Shown: positions 1 to 5,751 of the stretch, piece after piece
Numbering within the stretch: the first letter of the stretch is position 1
Layout of the letters: every line of letters starts with the position of its first letter
Source: JBQLZQ01 sp052168355
GTDB taxonomy: Bacteria > Pseudomonadota > Alphaproteobacteria > DSM-16000 > Inquilinaceae
DNA length: 11,681 bases
Assembly: GCA_052168355.1 (NCBI GenBank)
Contig: JBQLZQ010000078.1
Span: 1 to 11,681, forward strand
Direction of reading: 5' to 3'
Program-made: the position numbers and the translations under genes
The notes under the pieces: model-generated
What the model was told of the DNA's origin: nothing
Seen by the model: only the letters and a program-made list of their open reading frames with translations
Database searches by the model: none

Positions 1-4
1 TTCA

Positions 5-42
5 CGTCATTGGTGGAAGCGGGCCCGCTTCCACCAATGACG
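5..42. repeat. Perfect 38-bp palindrome
   Basis: The two 19-base arms are exact reverse complements with no central spacer; the centre is GGGCCC at 21-26 and the outer ends read CGTCAT and ATGACG. Pairing fails one base further out on each side (A4 against A43). As single-stranded RNA or DNA it could fold into a strong hairpin, although the gapless centre would force a small loop from the central GC pairs. No T-run follows on either strand, so it is not a standard intrinsic terminator. It could be a terminator-like hairpin for a gene outside the window, a dispersed palindromic element, two mobile-element ends placed head to head, or a protein-binding site. Nothing in the window distinguishes these. 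Confidence 0.85.
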
Positions 43-235
43 ATCGCGCTCTAAGACCGCTTTGAGCTCAATTCGACTTATGCTGCAAAGAACACCGATG
101 TCTGGAATGGCGGCCATGATTGGCATGCGACCACGGGACGTGCGAATGCCGCCGCCTCGTCCCATTGCGTCTCGTCGATCGGAGTGAGCGGCCGCCGCGT
201 TCGTATCGTGGACGCGGCGGCCAAGGTTCGGACGG
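43..235. other. Non-coding stretch, no gene recognised
   Basis: This stretch lies between the palindrome and the stop codon of the OsmC gene. Open frames cross it on both strands, but their translations are rich in Arg, Ser and Pro and resemble no family I know. There is no convincing ribosome binding site. No RNA gene or repeat was seen beyond the palindrome at its left edge. Confidence 0.4.
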
Positions 236-817
236 TCAAACAACGCGCTCGATCTTGACAGGAACCGGTCGGCAGACCGTATTGCACACTGGCGAATGCG
301 CTTCCGCGAAGGACAGGAGTTCGTCAAGCGCTTCGTCGCTACAATCGGCGTCGACTTCCATCTTCACCCGGATTGCGCTGTACCCCGGCGAAACATCCTC
401 GTTCAGGCCCAGGAGGCCGTGAAGATCGATGTCACCCTCGAGCTCGGTCGATAAGGACCGGATCGCGATCCCGCGGGCCATGGCGTGCAGCACGAAAGTG
501 GTCGTCACGCAACCGGCCAGAGCGTGCAGCAGAAACTCCACCGGGTTCGCGCCCTCATTCTTTCCCAGAAGGACGGGCGGTTCGCCGTTGGTGAACTCCC
601 AAGCCCCGTCTCGCGAGGTATCTTCGGCCTTCGCGCCATAGAAATCCTTGATCGTGGAGCGGTTCTCTCCACCGTCGATCCACCGGTTCTTTGCGCGGAA
701 CTTGAACTGCGCGATGTCGGGGTCGTCCTTTATCGCCTGGATCGTGGCCATCGCTGCATCCACATCGAGTCCGTTTAGCAGCTTCGGGGCCGCCTCCATT
801 GTTCCGTGTGCATTCAT
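236..817 (-). CDS. OsmC family protein (thiol peroxidase type)
   Basis: A protein of 193 residues from the OsmC/Ohr superfamily, whose members reduce organic or fatty-acid hydroperoxides in the cytoplasm with a pair of cysteines. The two family cysteines are visible: C103 in LAGCVTTT at the start of the long central helix, and C178 in HSPVCNTV; E94 in NPVEFLLHAL fits the usual acidic residue before the first cysteine. An extra cysteine, C182, lies four residues after the second. The first 80 or so residues make it longer than classical OsmC or Ohr (about 140 aa), as in the longer OsmC-like subgroup. The ATG at 817 is preceded by AAGGAG at 825-830 with a 7-nt gap, which fixes the start. It is divergent from a GlxA-like regulator 75 bp away, the likely controller. 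The family call is firm; the natural substrate is unknown. Confidence 0.93.
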   Translation of the reverse strand: MNAHGTMEAAPKLLNGLDVDAAMATIQAIKDDPDIAQFKFRAKNRWIDGGENRSTIKDFYGAKAEDTSRDGAWEFTNGEPPVLLGKNEGANPVEFLLHALAGCVTTTFVLHAMARGIAIRSLSTELEGDIDLHGLLGLNEDVSPGYSAIRVKMEVDADCSDEALDELLSFAEAHSPVCNTVCRPVPVKIERVV

Positions 818-842
818 CTTTCATCTCCTTCGATTTGCGTTG

Positions 843-861
843 CGCCGCATCTCTCGCGGCG
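843..861. promoter_or_regulatory. Inverted repeat between divergent osmC-type and regulator genes
   Basis: CGCCGC at 843-848 and GCGGCG at 856-861 form a perfect 6-bp inverted repeat around a 7-bp centre (ATCTCTC). It lies in the 75-bp gap shared by the two divergent genes, 26 bp upstream of the OsmC start and 32 bp upstream of the regulator start. Its place suggests an operator or a promoter-overlapping site for the adjacent AraC-family regulator. No clear -35/-10 pair was found on either strand. Function is inferred from position only. Confidence 0.35.
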
Positions 862-892
862 ATACCTGCGTTTCTAGGGATTGACTCGTCGC

Positions 893-1957
893 ATGGTCAG
901 ATCGAAAGATGAGGAAACCGATCCATTTGTGCCAAAAACGATGAAAAACGGCGAACCGATCCCGGTCTACACTCTGTGCCTGCCCGAAACCGCGGGCTCG
1001 GCGCTCTACGGCATGGTGGATGTGCTTGCATCGACGGGAACGCTTTGGCGGCAACTTGCGCGGGAGGGACAGAGCCCCGCCCTGATCGAGCCGAGACTGG
1101 TTTCGACGGGCACATCGCCATTCACCTGCGGCAACGGAATTCCGGTCAGCCCCGCGCTGTGCCTCGACGATGTTCCCGATCCCGGGATCGTCGTCGTGCC
1201 GGAGCTCTGGCTATCGCCCGATGACGCCGTCTCGGATCGCTATGAGGACGTGAAGAGGTGGTTGCGGAAAAGTTACGACGGCGGCGCAATCGTCTATTCC
1301 GCATGCTCCGGTTCGGTGCTTTTGGCCGCCGCGGGTTTGCTGGACGGGCGCGAGGCGACCTCGCATTGGGGTTATGAAGACCTGTTCCGAAAGAGTTTTC
1401 CGGCAGTCCGCTTCAATCCGTCGCCCAATCTGTGCATCGGCGATCCCGCCGGGCGGATCGTGACAGCCGGCGGCACGTCGTCATGGCACGACCTGGCGAT
1501 CCACATCATCTCGCGTCACGTCAGTCCGGGCGAGGCGCTGCGCATTGCTCAGGTCTACCTAATGAAGTGGCATGCCGAGGGGCAGCTTCCCTATGCCACG
1601 CTGGTCCGGCGACTGCCTCATGCCGATAGCGTCGTGCGGCGGGCGGAGGACTGGCTGGCCGAGCATTTCAGGGAATCCGATCCGGTCGCAAGTGTTGTGG
1701 CAGGCTGCCCGATTCCCGGCCGCAGCCTGAAACGGCGGTTCCGCGAGGCCACCGGCACGACGTTGATCGGCTACACGCAAAACCTGCGGGTTGAAGCGGC
1801 CAAACGCGAATTGGAGCGAGGCACGAGGAGCATCGACGACATCGCGGTCGATGTCGGCTATGAAAACGTCGCGTTCTTCAGACGTTTGTTCAAGCGGAGC
1901 GCGGGTCTGTCGCCCGGCGACTACAGAAGGATGTTTCAGCCCTTCTTGGACAGATGA
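893..1957 (+). CDS. GlxA family AraC-type transcriptional regulator
   Basis: A transcription factor of 354 residues with the GlxA architecture. Residues about 22-210 form a DJ-1/PfpI (class I glutamine amidotransferase-like) sensor domain, with the nucleophile-elbow segment VYSACSGS centred on C138, followed by LLAAAGLLDGREATSHW, a typical GlxA stretch. Residues about 250-350 hold the AraC double helix-turn-helix: the first near 265-286, the second in IDDIAVDVGYENVAFFRRLF and ending SAGLSPGDYRR, the classic AraC signature. ATG 893 is chosen; an in-frame TTG at 881 follows AGGGA without spacing, and ATG 941 (which drops 16 residues) is also possible because the N-terminus is poorly conserved. 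It is divergent from the OsmC gene, so it likely controls that gene and itself. GlxA-type regulators often sense small metabolites; the ligand here is unknown. Confidence 0.92.
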   Translation: MVRSKDEETDPFVPKTMKNGEPIPVYTLCLPETAGSALYGMVDVLASTGTLWRQLAREGQSPALIEPRLVSTGTSPFTCGNGIPVSPALCLDDVPDPGIVVVPELWLSPDDAVSDRYEDVKRWLRKSYDGGAIVYSACSGSVLLAAAGLLDGREATSHWGYEDLFRKSFPAVRFNPSPNLCIGDPAGRIVTAGGTSSWHDLAIHIISRHVSPGEALRIAQVYLMKWHAEGQLPYATLVRRLPHADSVVRRAEDWLAEHFRESDPVASVVAGCPIPGRSLKRRFREATGTTLIGYTQNLRVEAAKRELERGTRSIDDIAVDVGYENVAFFRRLFKRSAGLSPGDYRRMFQPFLDR

Positions 1958-2277
1958 GATCTGCGAATGGCGAATGCGGAAGCAACCGCACCTTGCGAAC
2001 GACTTGTCGAAGGTCGTTCCGCAAAGTGGTCATCGCACCAGCATAGTAAAACGTCACGCAGACGGCAGCTAATGGCGGGCCACGCGCGATGAGAATGCAA
2101 ACTATTCCTTCGCTGTAGCGCTACGATCATGACTCACCCGATACGGTCGTTCGACGCTTGCGATGGTCCAGACGCCGCCAAAAGGAAAGACTTGATCCCG
2201 ATCCGATAGCTGGCCCGACCCAGCGTATTCGCCGCGTTAGATATCTTGGGCTGGAAGCCCGGCTGGTCGCAGTGCCC
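1958..2277. other. 320-bp convergent intergenic region
   Basis: This gap separates the ends of two convergent genes (the GlxA-like regulator and the acetyltransferase). It holds the large stem-loop described separately and a short 10-bp palindrome, GTAGCGCTAC, at 2115-2124. The open frames crossing it have no ribosome binding site and give translations unlike any family I know. The gap is long for two converging genes and may contain remnants of lost sequence, but no recognisable gene fragment is visible. Confidence 0.4.
1993..2024 (+). terminator. Stem-loop downstream of the GlxA-like regulator
   Basis: TTGCGAACGAC (1993-2003) pairs with GTCGTTCCGCAA (2013-2024) as 11 base pairs with one bulged C, around a 9-nt loop. 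It starts 36 nt after the regulator stop codon, a normal terminator position. There is no T-tract after it on either strand, so it may act as an RNA-stabilising 3' hairpin or a terminator lacking a U-run. Confidence 0.4.
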
Positions 2278-2781
2278 TCACTCTTTCTCGATGGTCTTTT
2301 CGTACCGCCAGACGTCGAGAGGGCAGAGGCCGTCCAGCGTCGACAATCCAAGCGTATCAACCCGCGTGCGACGCCACCCATGCTTCTCGTAAAAGCGCGC
2401 CGCGCGTAGGTTTCCAATCGCGCAGGCGAGCCATGCGGCTTTGGCGCCACGCATTGCGATGAGGGTCTCGGCGTCCGCAATCAGGGTCGCGGCGACGCCC
2501 GCCCCGCGCATCGAGCGATCGACATAAAGCTGATAGAGTTCTTCGGCGCGGGTCCAGTGGAAGCCCAAAGGCGCGCCTTCCTCGCCTACGACGCGGACGG
2601 CTGAAAGCCCCTGGGTCAGACGCGCTCGAAAGCTCTCGCCCGTGCGATCACGAACGAGCTTTTCGGGAAGAAGGCCGCCGTGAGCGTCTGTCCAGCCTTC
2701 GTGCCACATGCACGCTAGCGGTTCGACATCGTTCCTGGTCGCCGCACGAACGCCGGCCCGGACTGCAAGCGCCCCGCGCAT
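2278..2781 (-). CDS. GNAT family N-acetyltransferase
   Basis: A protein of 167 residues with the GNAT fold, moving an acetyl group from acetyl-CoA to an amine of unknown identity. Motif A is clear: QLYVDRSMRGAGVAATLI (residues 84-101), with the R/Q-x-x-G-x-G/A pyrophosphate loop as RGAGVA. Motif B follows as NLRAARFYEKHGW (124-136), the usual C-terminal part of the acetyl-CoA site. The N-terminus RAATRNDVEPLACMWHEGW also fits the family. The ATG at 2781 is preferred over an in-frame TTG at 2790, because ATG overlaps the stop of the upstream VOC gene as TGATG, the pattern of translational coupling. The two genes therefore form one small operon. Small-molecule (antibiotic or amino-acid-like) acetylation is possible, but nothing fixes the substrate. 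Confidence 0.88.
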   Translation of the reverse strand: MRGALAVRAGVRAATRNDVEPLACMWHEGWTDAHGGLLPEKLVRDRTGESFRARLTQGLSAVRVVGEEGAPLGFHWTRAEELYQLYVDRSMRGAGVAATLIADAETLIAMRGAKAAWLACAIGNLRAARFYEKHGWRRTRVDTLGLSTLDGLCPLDVWRYEKTIEKE

Positions 2782-3200
2782 CACTTGCAATCCAACAAGG
2801 GGTTAGGGTGCTTTGCGGCGCATCCCGCGCTTCCATAGGATCTTGTGATGACTTCGAGGACATGCCCGTCCGGGTCGTCAAAATAGACGCCACGCCCATC
2901 ATCCCAATGATTGATCTGATTTGGAAGTCGATGAAATGGATCGGCCCTGTAGCTGATCCCGCCGGCCTTTAGGCGCGAAAGTACGCCGTCGAAGTCTTCC
3001 TCGGTCACGCGGAATGCGAAGTGCCGGGAAGCTATCGGTTCGTCTGCCTGCAGAAAGTCGAGTGAGCTGGAACCGACCTGCACGACCGTGAAATGCCCGA
3101 GGATTTTTGGAGCAGGAAGATCGAGAACTTCCACCAAAAAGGCGGCGCTCTTCGCAGGACTGCGGGCGTGGACTATGGTGTGATCGAGAACGGGCGACAT
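2781..3200 (-). CDS. VOC family (glyoxalase/dioxygenase-fold) protein
   Basis: A protein of 139 residues of the vicinal-oxygen-chelate superfamily, small metalloenzymes or binding proteins made of paired beta-alpha-beta-beta-beta units. The metal triad can be read: H7 in LDHTIVHA, H60 in ASRHFAFRV, and E116 in DPDGHVLEV; the phrase YFDDPDGHVLEV is the hallmark C-terminal strand. Length fits a single-chain member that dimerises. Start ATG 3200 has a strong AAGGAGG at 3210-3216. The C-terminal tail after residue 120 is short and cysteine-containing (C127, C138). It is the first gene of a two-gene unit with the acetyltransferase and is divergent from a CGNR zinc-finger protein, a neighbour suggesting paired regulation. 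Activities in this family include glyoxalase, dioxygenase, and fosfomycin or bleomycin resistance; which applies cannot be told. Confidence 0.88.
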   Translation of the reverse strand: MSPVLDHTIVHARSPAKSAAFLVEVLDLPAPKILGHFTVVQVGSSSLDFLQADEPIASRHFAFRVTEEDFDGVLSRLKAGGISYRADPFHRLPNQINHWDDGRGVYFDDPDGHVLEVITRSYGSAGCAAKHPNPLLDCK

Positions 3201-3230
3201 GGCGGAATTCCTCCTTGTCAGAGACGCAAG

Positions 3231-3251
3231 TAACGACCTAACTTCCGTTAG
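3231..3251. promoter_or_regulatory. Overlapping inverted repeats in the VOC/CGNR divergent gap
   Basis: Two inverted repeats overlap here: CTAAC-TTCC-GTTAG at 3238-3251, and TAACG at 3231-3235 with CGTTA at 3246-3250 around a 10-bp spacer. They lie in the 76-bp gap between the start of the VOC gene (minus strand) and the chosen start of the CGNR gene (plus strand). This is the expected place for a shared operator, and the CGNR protein is the obvious candidate to bind it. Binding is inferred from position and symmetry only. Confidence 0.45.
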
Positions 3252-3276
3252 TGCATTACATCACACTGCCGGCGTC

Positions 3277-3837
3277 ATGAGTCAAATCAATTTGAGCAGT
3301 TACGAAAACACCGGTCTCCGAGTGGCTGCCGGTCTCGCCAACGCGTTCGCTGCGGAGTCACAGTCGCGGTCCAACGGCGCCGACTTCGCGGAGGCGCTTG
3401 CGAGCATCCTCAAAGAGGATCCGCCTTCGCTAGAGGCGCTTCGGGCATCCCACATGCAGGGCTTCCTCGACCTCGCAAGGACGCTGCGCCAGGTGTTTCG
3501 ATCGCTCGTCGAAGGGCGGACGGCCGATGCGGCGGACACTCTCAATGCAATGCTCGCAAAGCATCCTGCGAATCCGCATCTAGCGGAGGAGAACGGCGTG
3601 TGGCGGCTCCATCACCACCCCGCCGACACGGGACTCGTCGAAATGTGGACCTCGATCTGCGCTGAAGCGCTCGCCCGCTTGATCGGCGACGGACATGCGG
3701 GGCGCATCAGATTTTGCGAGGATAGTCGGTGCCGCGCCGCCTTCTTCGACACATCGAGAAACTCGAGCCGGCGATTCTGCACGGTGCGCTGCCAAAACAG
3801 GACCAATGTCGCGGCGTATCGAGCGCGACGGCCGTGA
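3277..3837 (+). CDS. CGNR zinc finger domain-containing protein
   Basis: A protein of 186 residues with an N-terminal ABATE-like stress-associated domain (about 10-135) and a C-terminal CGNR zinc finger. The finger is clear: C147 and C152 in CEDSRC, then C168 and C172 in FCTVRCQNR, with CQNR replacing the usual CGNR and the expected basic tail TNVAAYRARR. Members are thought to be transcriptional regulators. The frame is open from ATG 3199, but that codon overlaps the divergent VOC start and would read through the inverted repeats, so ATG 3277 is chosen. No good Shine-Dalgarno precedes 3277, so a leaderless message or another start is possible. The divergent VOC-acetyltransferase pair is its likely target. 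Family call firm, start uncertain. Confidence 0.87.
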   Translation: MSQINLSSYENTGLRVAAGLANAFAAESQSRSNGADFAEALASILKEDPPSLEALRASHMQGFLDLARTLRQVFRSLVEGRTADAADTLNAMLAKHPANPHLAEENGVWRLHHHPADTGLVEMWTSICAEALARLIGDGHAGRIRFCEDSRCRAAFFDTSRNSSRRFCTVRCQNRTNVAAYRARRP

Positions 3838-3930
3838 TCGACGATGTCGATGGGCGTCACCGCGAGCGCCCCATTTCGGCGAGCACTTGCCGTTACGGTA
3901 CGGAAAGCGAAGGGAAACATCATCCAAGTA

Positions 3931-4022
3931 TGGCGGAGGGGAAGGGATTCGAACCCTCGATACAGTGTTACCCGTATAACGGTTTAGCAAACCGTCGCCT
4001 TCAGCCACTCGGCCACCCCTCC
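3931..4022 (-). tRNA. tRNA-Ser(GCT)
   Basis: A complete class II tRNA of 92 nt including an encoded CCA (3931-3933). The acceptor stem GGAGGGG pairs with CCCCTCC, followed by discriminator G, normal for serine tRNAs. The anticodon stem is ACGGT/ACCGT around the 7-nt loop TTGCTAA, giving anticodon GCT for AGC/AGU codons. A long variable arm (ATAC...GTAT) and a T-arm with TTCGAAT complete the fold. The gene is transcribed leftwards, so its 3' end faces the less GC-rich accessory block, which matters because tRNA 3' ends are common integration sites. Confidence 0.97.
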
Positions 4023-4032
4023 GTCAGGCGCG

Positions 4033-4061
4033 GAATTACGCACGATCGCCGGCAATGTCAA
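4033..4061 (-). promoter_or_regulatory. Sigma70-type promoter of tRNA-Ser
   Basis: On the minus strand a perfect TTGACA (4056-4061) is followed after exactly 17 bp by TAATTC (4033-4038), a partial match to TATAAT. The predicted transcription start falls a few bases before the mature 5' end at 4022, giving a very short leader. A GC-rich stretch follows the -10, as often seen at stable-RNA promoters under stringent control. Confidence 0.7.
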
Positions 4062-4065
4062 GAAC

Positions 4066-4101
4066 GCCCCGGCGTTGGCCCGCCGGGGCGCCCCTGGCGC
4101 C
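4066..4101 (+). terminator. GC-rich nested hairpins upstream of tRNA-Ser
   Basis: GCCCCGGCG (4066-4074) pairs perfectly with CGCCGGGGC (4081-4089) across a 6-nt loop. A second, mutually exclusive hairpin uses GGCGCC (4087-4092) and GGCGCC (4096-4101) with a 3-nt loop, followed by ATCTTTTG. On the plus strand this resembles an intrinsic terminator and could stop rightward read-through from the CGNR gene before the 82-aa gene. On the minus strand it would sit just upstream of the tRNA promoter. The role is inferred. Confidence 0.4.
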
Positions 4102-4209
4102 ATCTTTTGTAATAATCAACCAACCTGCCGCCCCTTAGGAAAGTATTAAGTTTAACGGTTCCAGGATACCCCCCACAGATGATCACCTGGGAAGCGGAAG
4201 CCTGAAGTC

Positions 4210-4458
4210 ATGGACCTGTCCAAGCAATCTTTAGAAAATTTGATCGATTTGGTCGAAAACAAGCTGAGCTGCATGGAAGTGTGGGATCGGGAAGACCGGC
4301 GCGAGGTCACCATCCTGCAGCGCTGCCTGCGCGAACTGACCGCCATGCGCTCGGGATCGGCGCCCGCCAGCACGGCCCCCCAGGCCACCGTCGTGGCCGC
4401 GTTCGACGAGAATCGCCGCCGCCGCGGCCGGCGTCCCAAGGCCAGCATGGCGGGCTGA
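4210..4458 (+). CDS. Small conserved basic protein, function unknown
   Basis: A protein of 82 residues. The first 48 residues (MDLSKQSLENLIDL...) form a charged, probably two-helix segment; residues 49-64 are a Ser/Ala/Pro-rich linker; the tail after 65 is strongly basic (ENRRRRGRRPK), somewhat like an AT-hook (core RGRP) but with an extra Arg. No signal peptide or membrane segment is visible. Purine-rich GGGAAGCGGAAG lies 9 to 20 nt before the ATG and can serve as ribosome binding site. It is alone on the plus strand, after an AT-rich leader and convergent with the PLP enzyme. I believe similar short proteins occur in Rhodospirillales, but no function is known to me. The tail suggests nucleic-acid binding, which is inference. 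Confidence 0.75.
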   Translation: MDLSKQSLENLIDLVENKLSCMEVWDREDRREVTILQRCLRELTAMRSGSAPASTAPQATVVAAFDENRRRRGRRPKASMAG

Positions 4459-4503
4459 CGCCCCGGCTATTTTTGCGGCCACTCTCGGCCATTCGCGGAC
4501 CGG

Positions 4504-5649
4504 CTAGCCGGCCAGCGCCTGCTCCAGGTCGGCGATCAGATCGTCGGCCGCCTCCAGACCGATCGACAGCCGCAGCAGATCGGCGGGGACGTCGCTGTCC
4601 TCGCCCTCGATGGTCGCCCGGTGCTCGATCAGGCTTTCCACGCCGCCCAGCGACGTGGCCCGCAGGAACAGCCGTACCCGCTTGATGGCGGCCAGCGCCG
4701 CCGGCCCGCCGCCGGCCACCCGCAGCGACAGCATGCCGCCAAACCCGCCCTGCATCTGGCGGGACGCGACCTCATAACCCGAAAAACCCGGCAACCCCGG
4801 ATAGCAGACCGACGCCACCTTGGGGTGGCCGTCGAAATGGGCGGCCACGGCGGCCGCGCCGGCGCTGGATTGGCGCACCCGGACGAACAGGGTGCGCATG
4901 CCGCGCAGCAGCAGCCAGGCCTCGAACGGGCCCAGGATGGCGCCCGACAGAAACCGGATCTTGCCGATCCGCTCCCACAGCGCATCCTCCCTGGCCGCGA
5001 TCACCGCCCCGGCGATGACATCGCTGTGGCCGTTGAGGTATTTGGTGGCCGAATGGACCACAAGATCGGCGCCCAACGCGATCGGCCGGGTCAGAACCGG
5101 CGTCGCCGCCGTGTTGTCCACCGCCAGCACCGCACCCGCCCGATGGGCGATATCGGCGGCGGCGGCGATGTCGGTCACCGCCCAGGTCGGGTTGGCCGGC
5201 GTTTCGACGAACACCATCCGGGTCGGCCGCGCGGCCACGGCGGCGGCCAGGGCGTCGGTATCGGCGGTATCGACGAAGGTCACCTGCAGCCCCCAGGGAA
5301 TGCCGATTTCGCGCAGCCATTTGGGCGTGCCGAAATACTGATCCCGGCCGGTGACCACATGATCGCCGGGCGCCAGGGCCTGGAACAGGGCGGTGGTGGC
5401 CGCCATGCCCGATGCGAACAGCTTGGCCCCCGCCCCGCCCTCCAGCTTGGTCAGCACCGCCTCGACCGCGTCGTAGGTCGGGTTGTCGTCGCGGCTGTAG
5501 CCGCGCCCGTCCCGCTTCTCGTAGGCCTCGTCGCGGGCAAAGGTGGTGGAGGCATGGATCGGCGGCACCACCGCCCCGGTATCCCGGCACAGGAAACCGT
5601 CGGCGCGCGCCGCCACCGTCTCGGGCTTGGGGGTCGAACGATCGGTCAT
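4504..5649 (-). CDS. Trans-sulfuration family PLP-dependent enzyme (Cys/Met metabolism)
   Basis: A protein of 381 residues of the Cys/Met-metabolism PLP family (cystathionine gamma-synthase, beta-lyase and relatives), cytoplasmic tetramers acting at the beta or gamma carbon of sulfur amino acids. The PLP lysine is K203 in SATKYLNGHSD; phosphate-binding Y51 and R53 are in GYSRDDNPT; D178 in AVDNT contacts the pyridine nitrogen; Y105 is the ring-stacking tyrosine. The C-terminal SLGGVESL (333-340) is as in cystathionine gamma-synthase, but the usual HPATMTH after it is replaced by EHRATIEGE. The frame is open upstream to 5727, but those residues are low-complexity and unlike the family, and GAAGAAG precedes ATG 5649. 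It lies 102 bp after the aldolase on the same strand, so it may be the last gene of that operon or separately transcribed. The methionine gamma-lyase active-site cysteine is not apparent. Confidence 0.9.
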   Translation of the reverse strand: MTDRSTPKPETVAARADGFLCRDTGAVVPPIHASTTFARDEAYEKRDGRGYSRDDNPTYDAVEAVLTKLEGGAGAKLFASGMAATTALFQALAPGDHVVTGRDQYFGTPKWLREIGIPWGLQVTFVDTADTDALAAAVAARPTRMVFVETPANPTWAVTDIAAAADIAHRAGAVLAVDNTAATPVLTRPIALGADLVVHSATKYLNGHSDVIAGAVIAAREDALWERIGKIRFLSGAILGPFEAWLLLRGMRTLFVRVRQSSAGAAAVAAHFDGHPKVASVCYPGLPGFSGYEVASRQMQGGFGGMLSLRVAGGGPAALAAIKRVRLFLRATSLGGVESLIEHRATIEGEDSDVPADLLRLSIGLEAADDLIADLEQALAG

Positions 5650-5751
5650 GGTCGGGCTTCTTCGGGATCCGTGGCACGCAGGGCAAAGGGGCCACAGGAT
5701 GTACCAGCCCGCCGGCCTCCCGCACAAGCGCCGGCCTCTTCCGCCGGACGG

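Noticed and set aside
7..327. Open frames on both strands before and into the end of the OsmC gene
   Set aside because: No ribosome site, no recognisable motif, and one frame runs straight through the 38-bp palindrome.
3729..4112. Plus-strand frame running through the tRNA region with a MAEGKGFEPS-like stretch
   Set aside because: This peptide pattern is the usual false translation of the reverse complement of a tRNA T-arm; the DNA here is tRNA-Ser.
4146..4155. TTAA-GT-TTAA as a CtrA-type site before the 82-aa gene
   Set aside because: CtrA sites need a 7-bp spacer between the TTAA halves; here it is 2 bp. It is simply part of an AT-rich leader.
5710..5738. Two copies of CGCCGGCCTC, 19 bp apart, between the aldolase and PLP genes
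   Set aside because: Only two 10-bp copies of very GC-rich sequence in a GC-rich genome; not distinguishable from background without conservation data.
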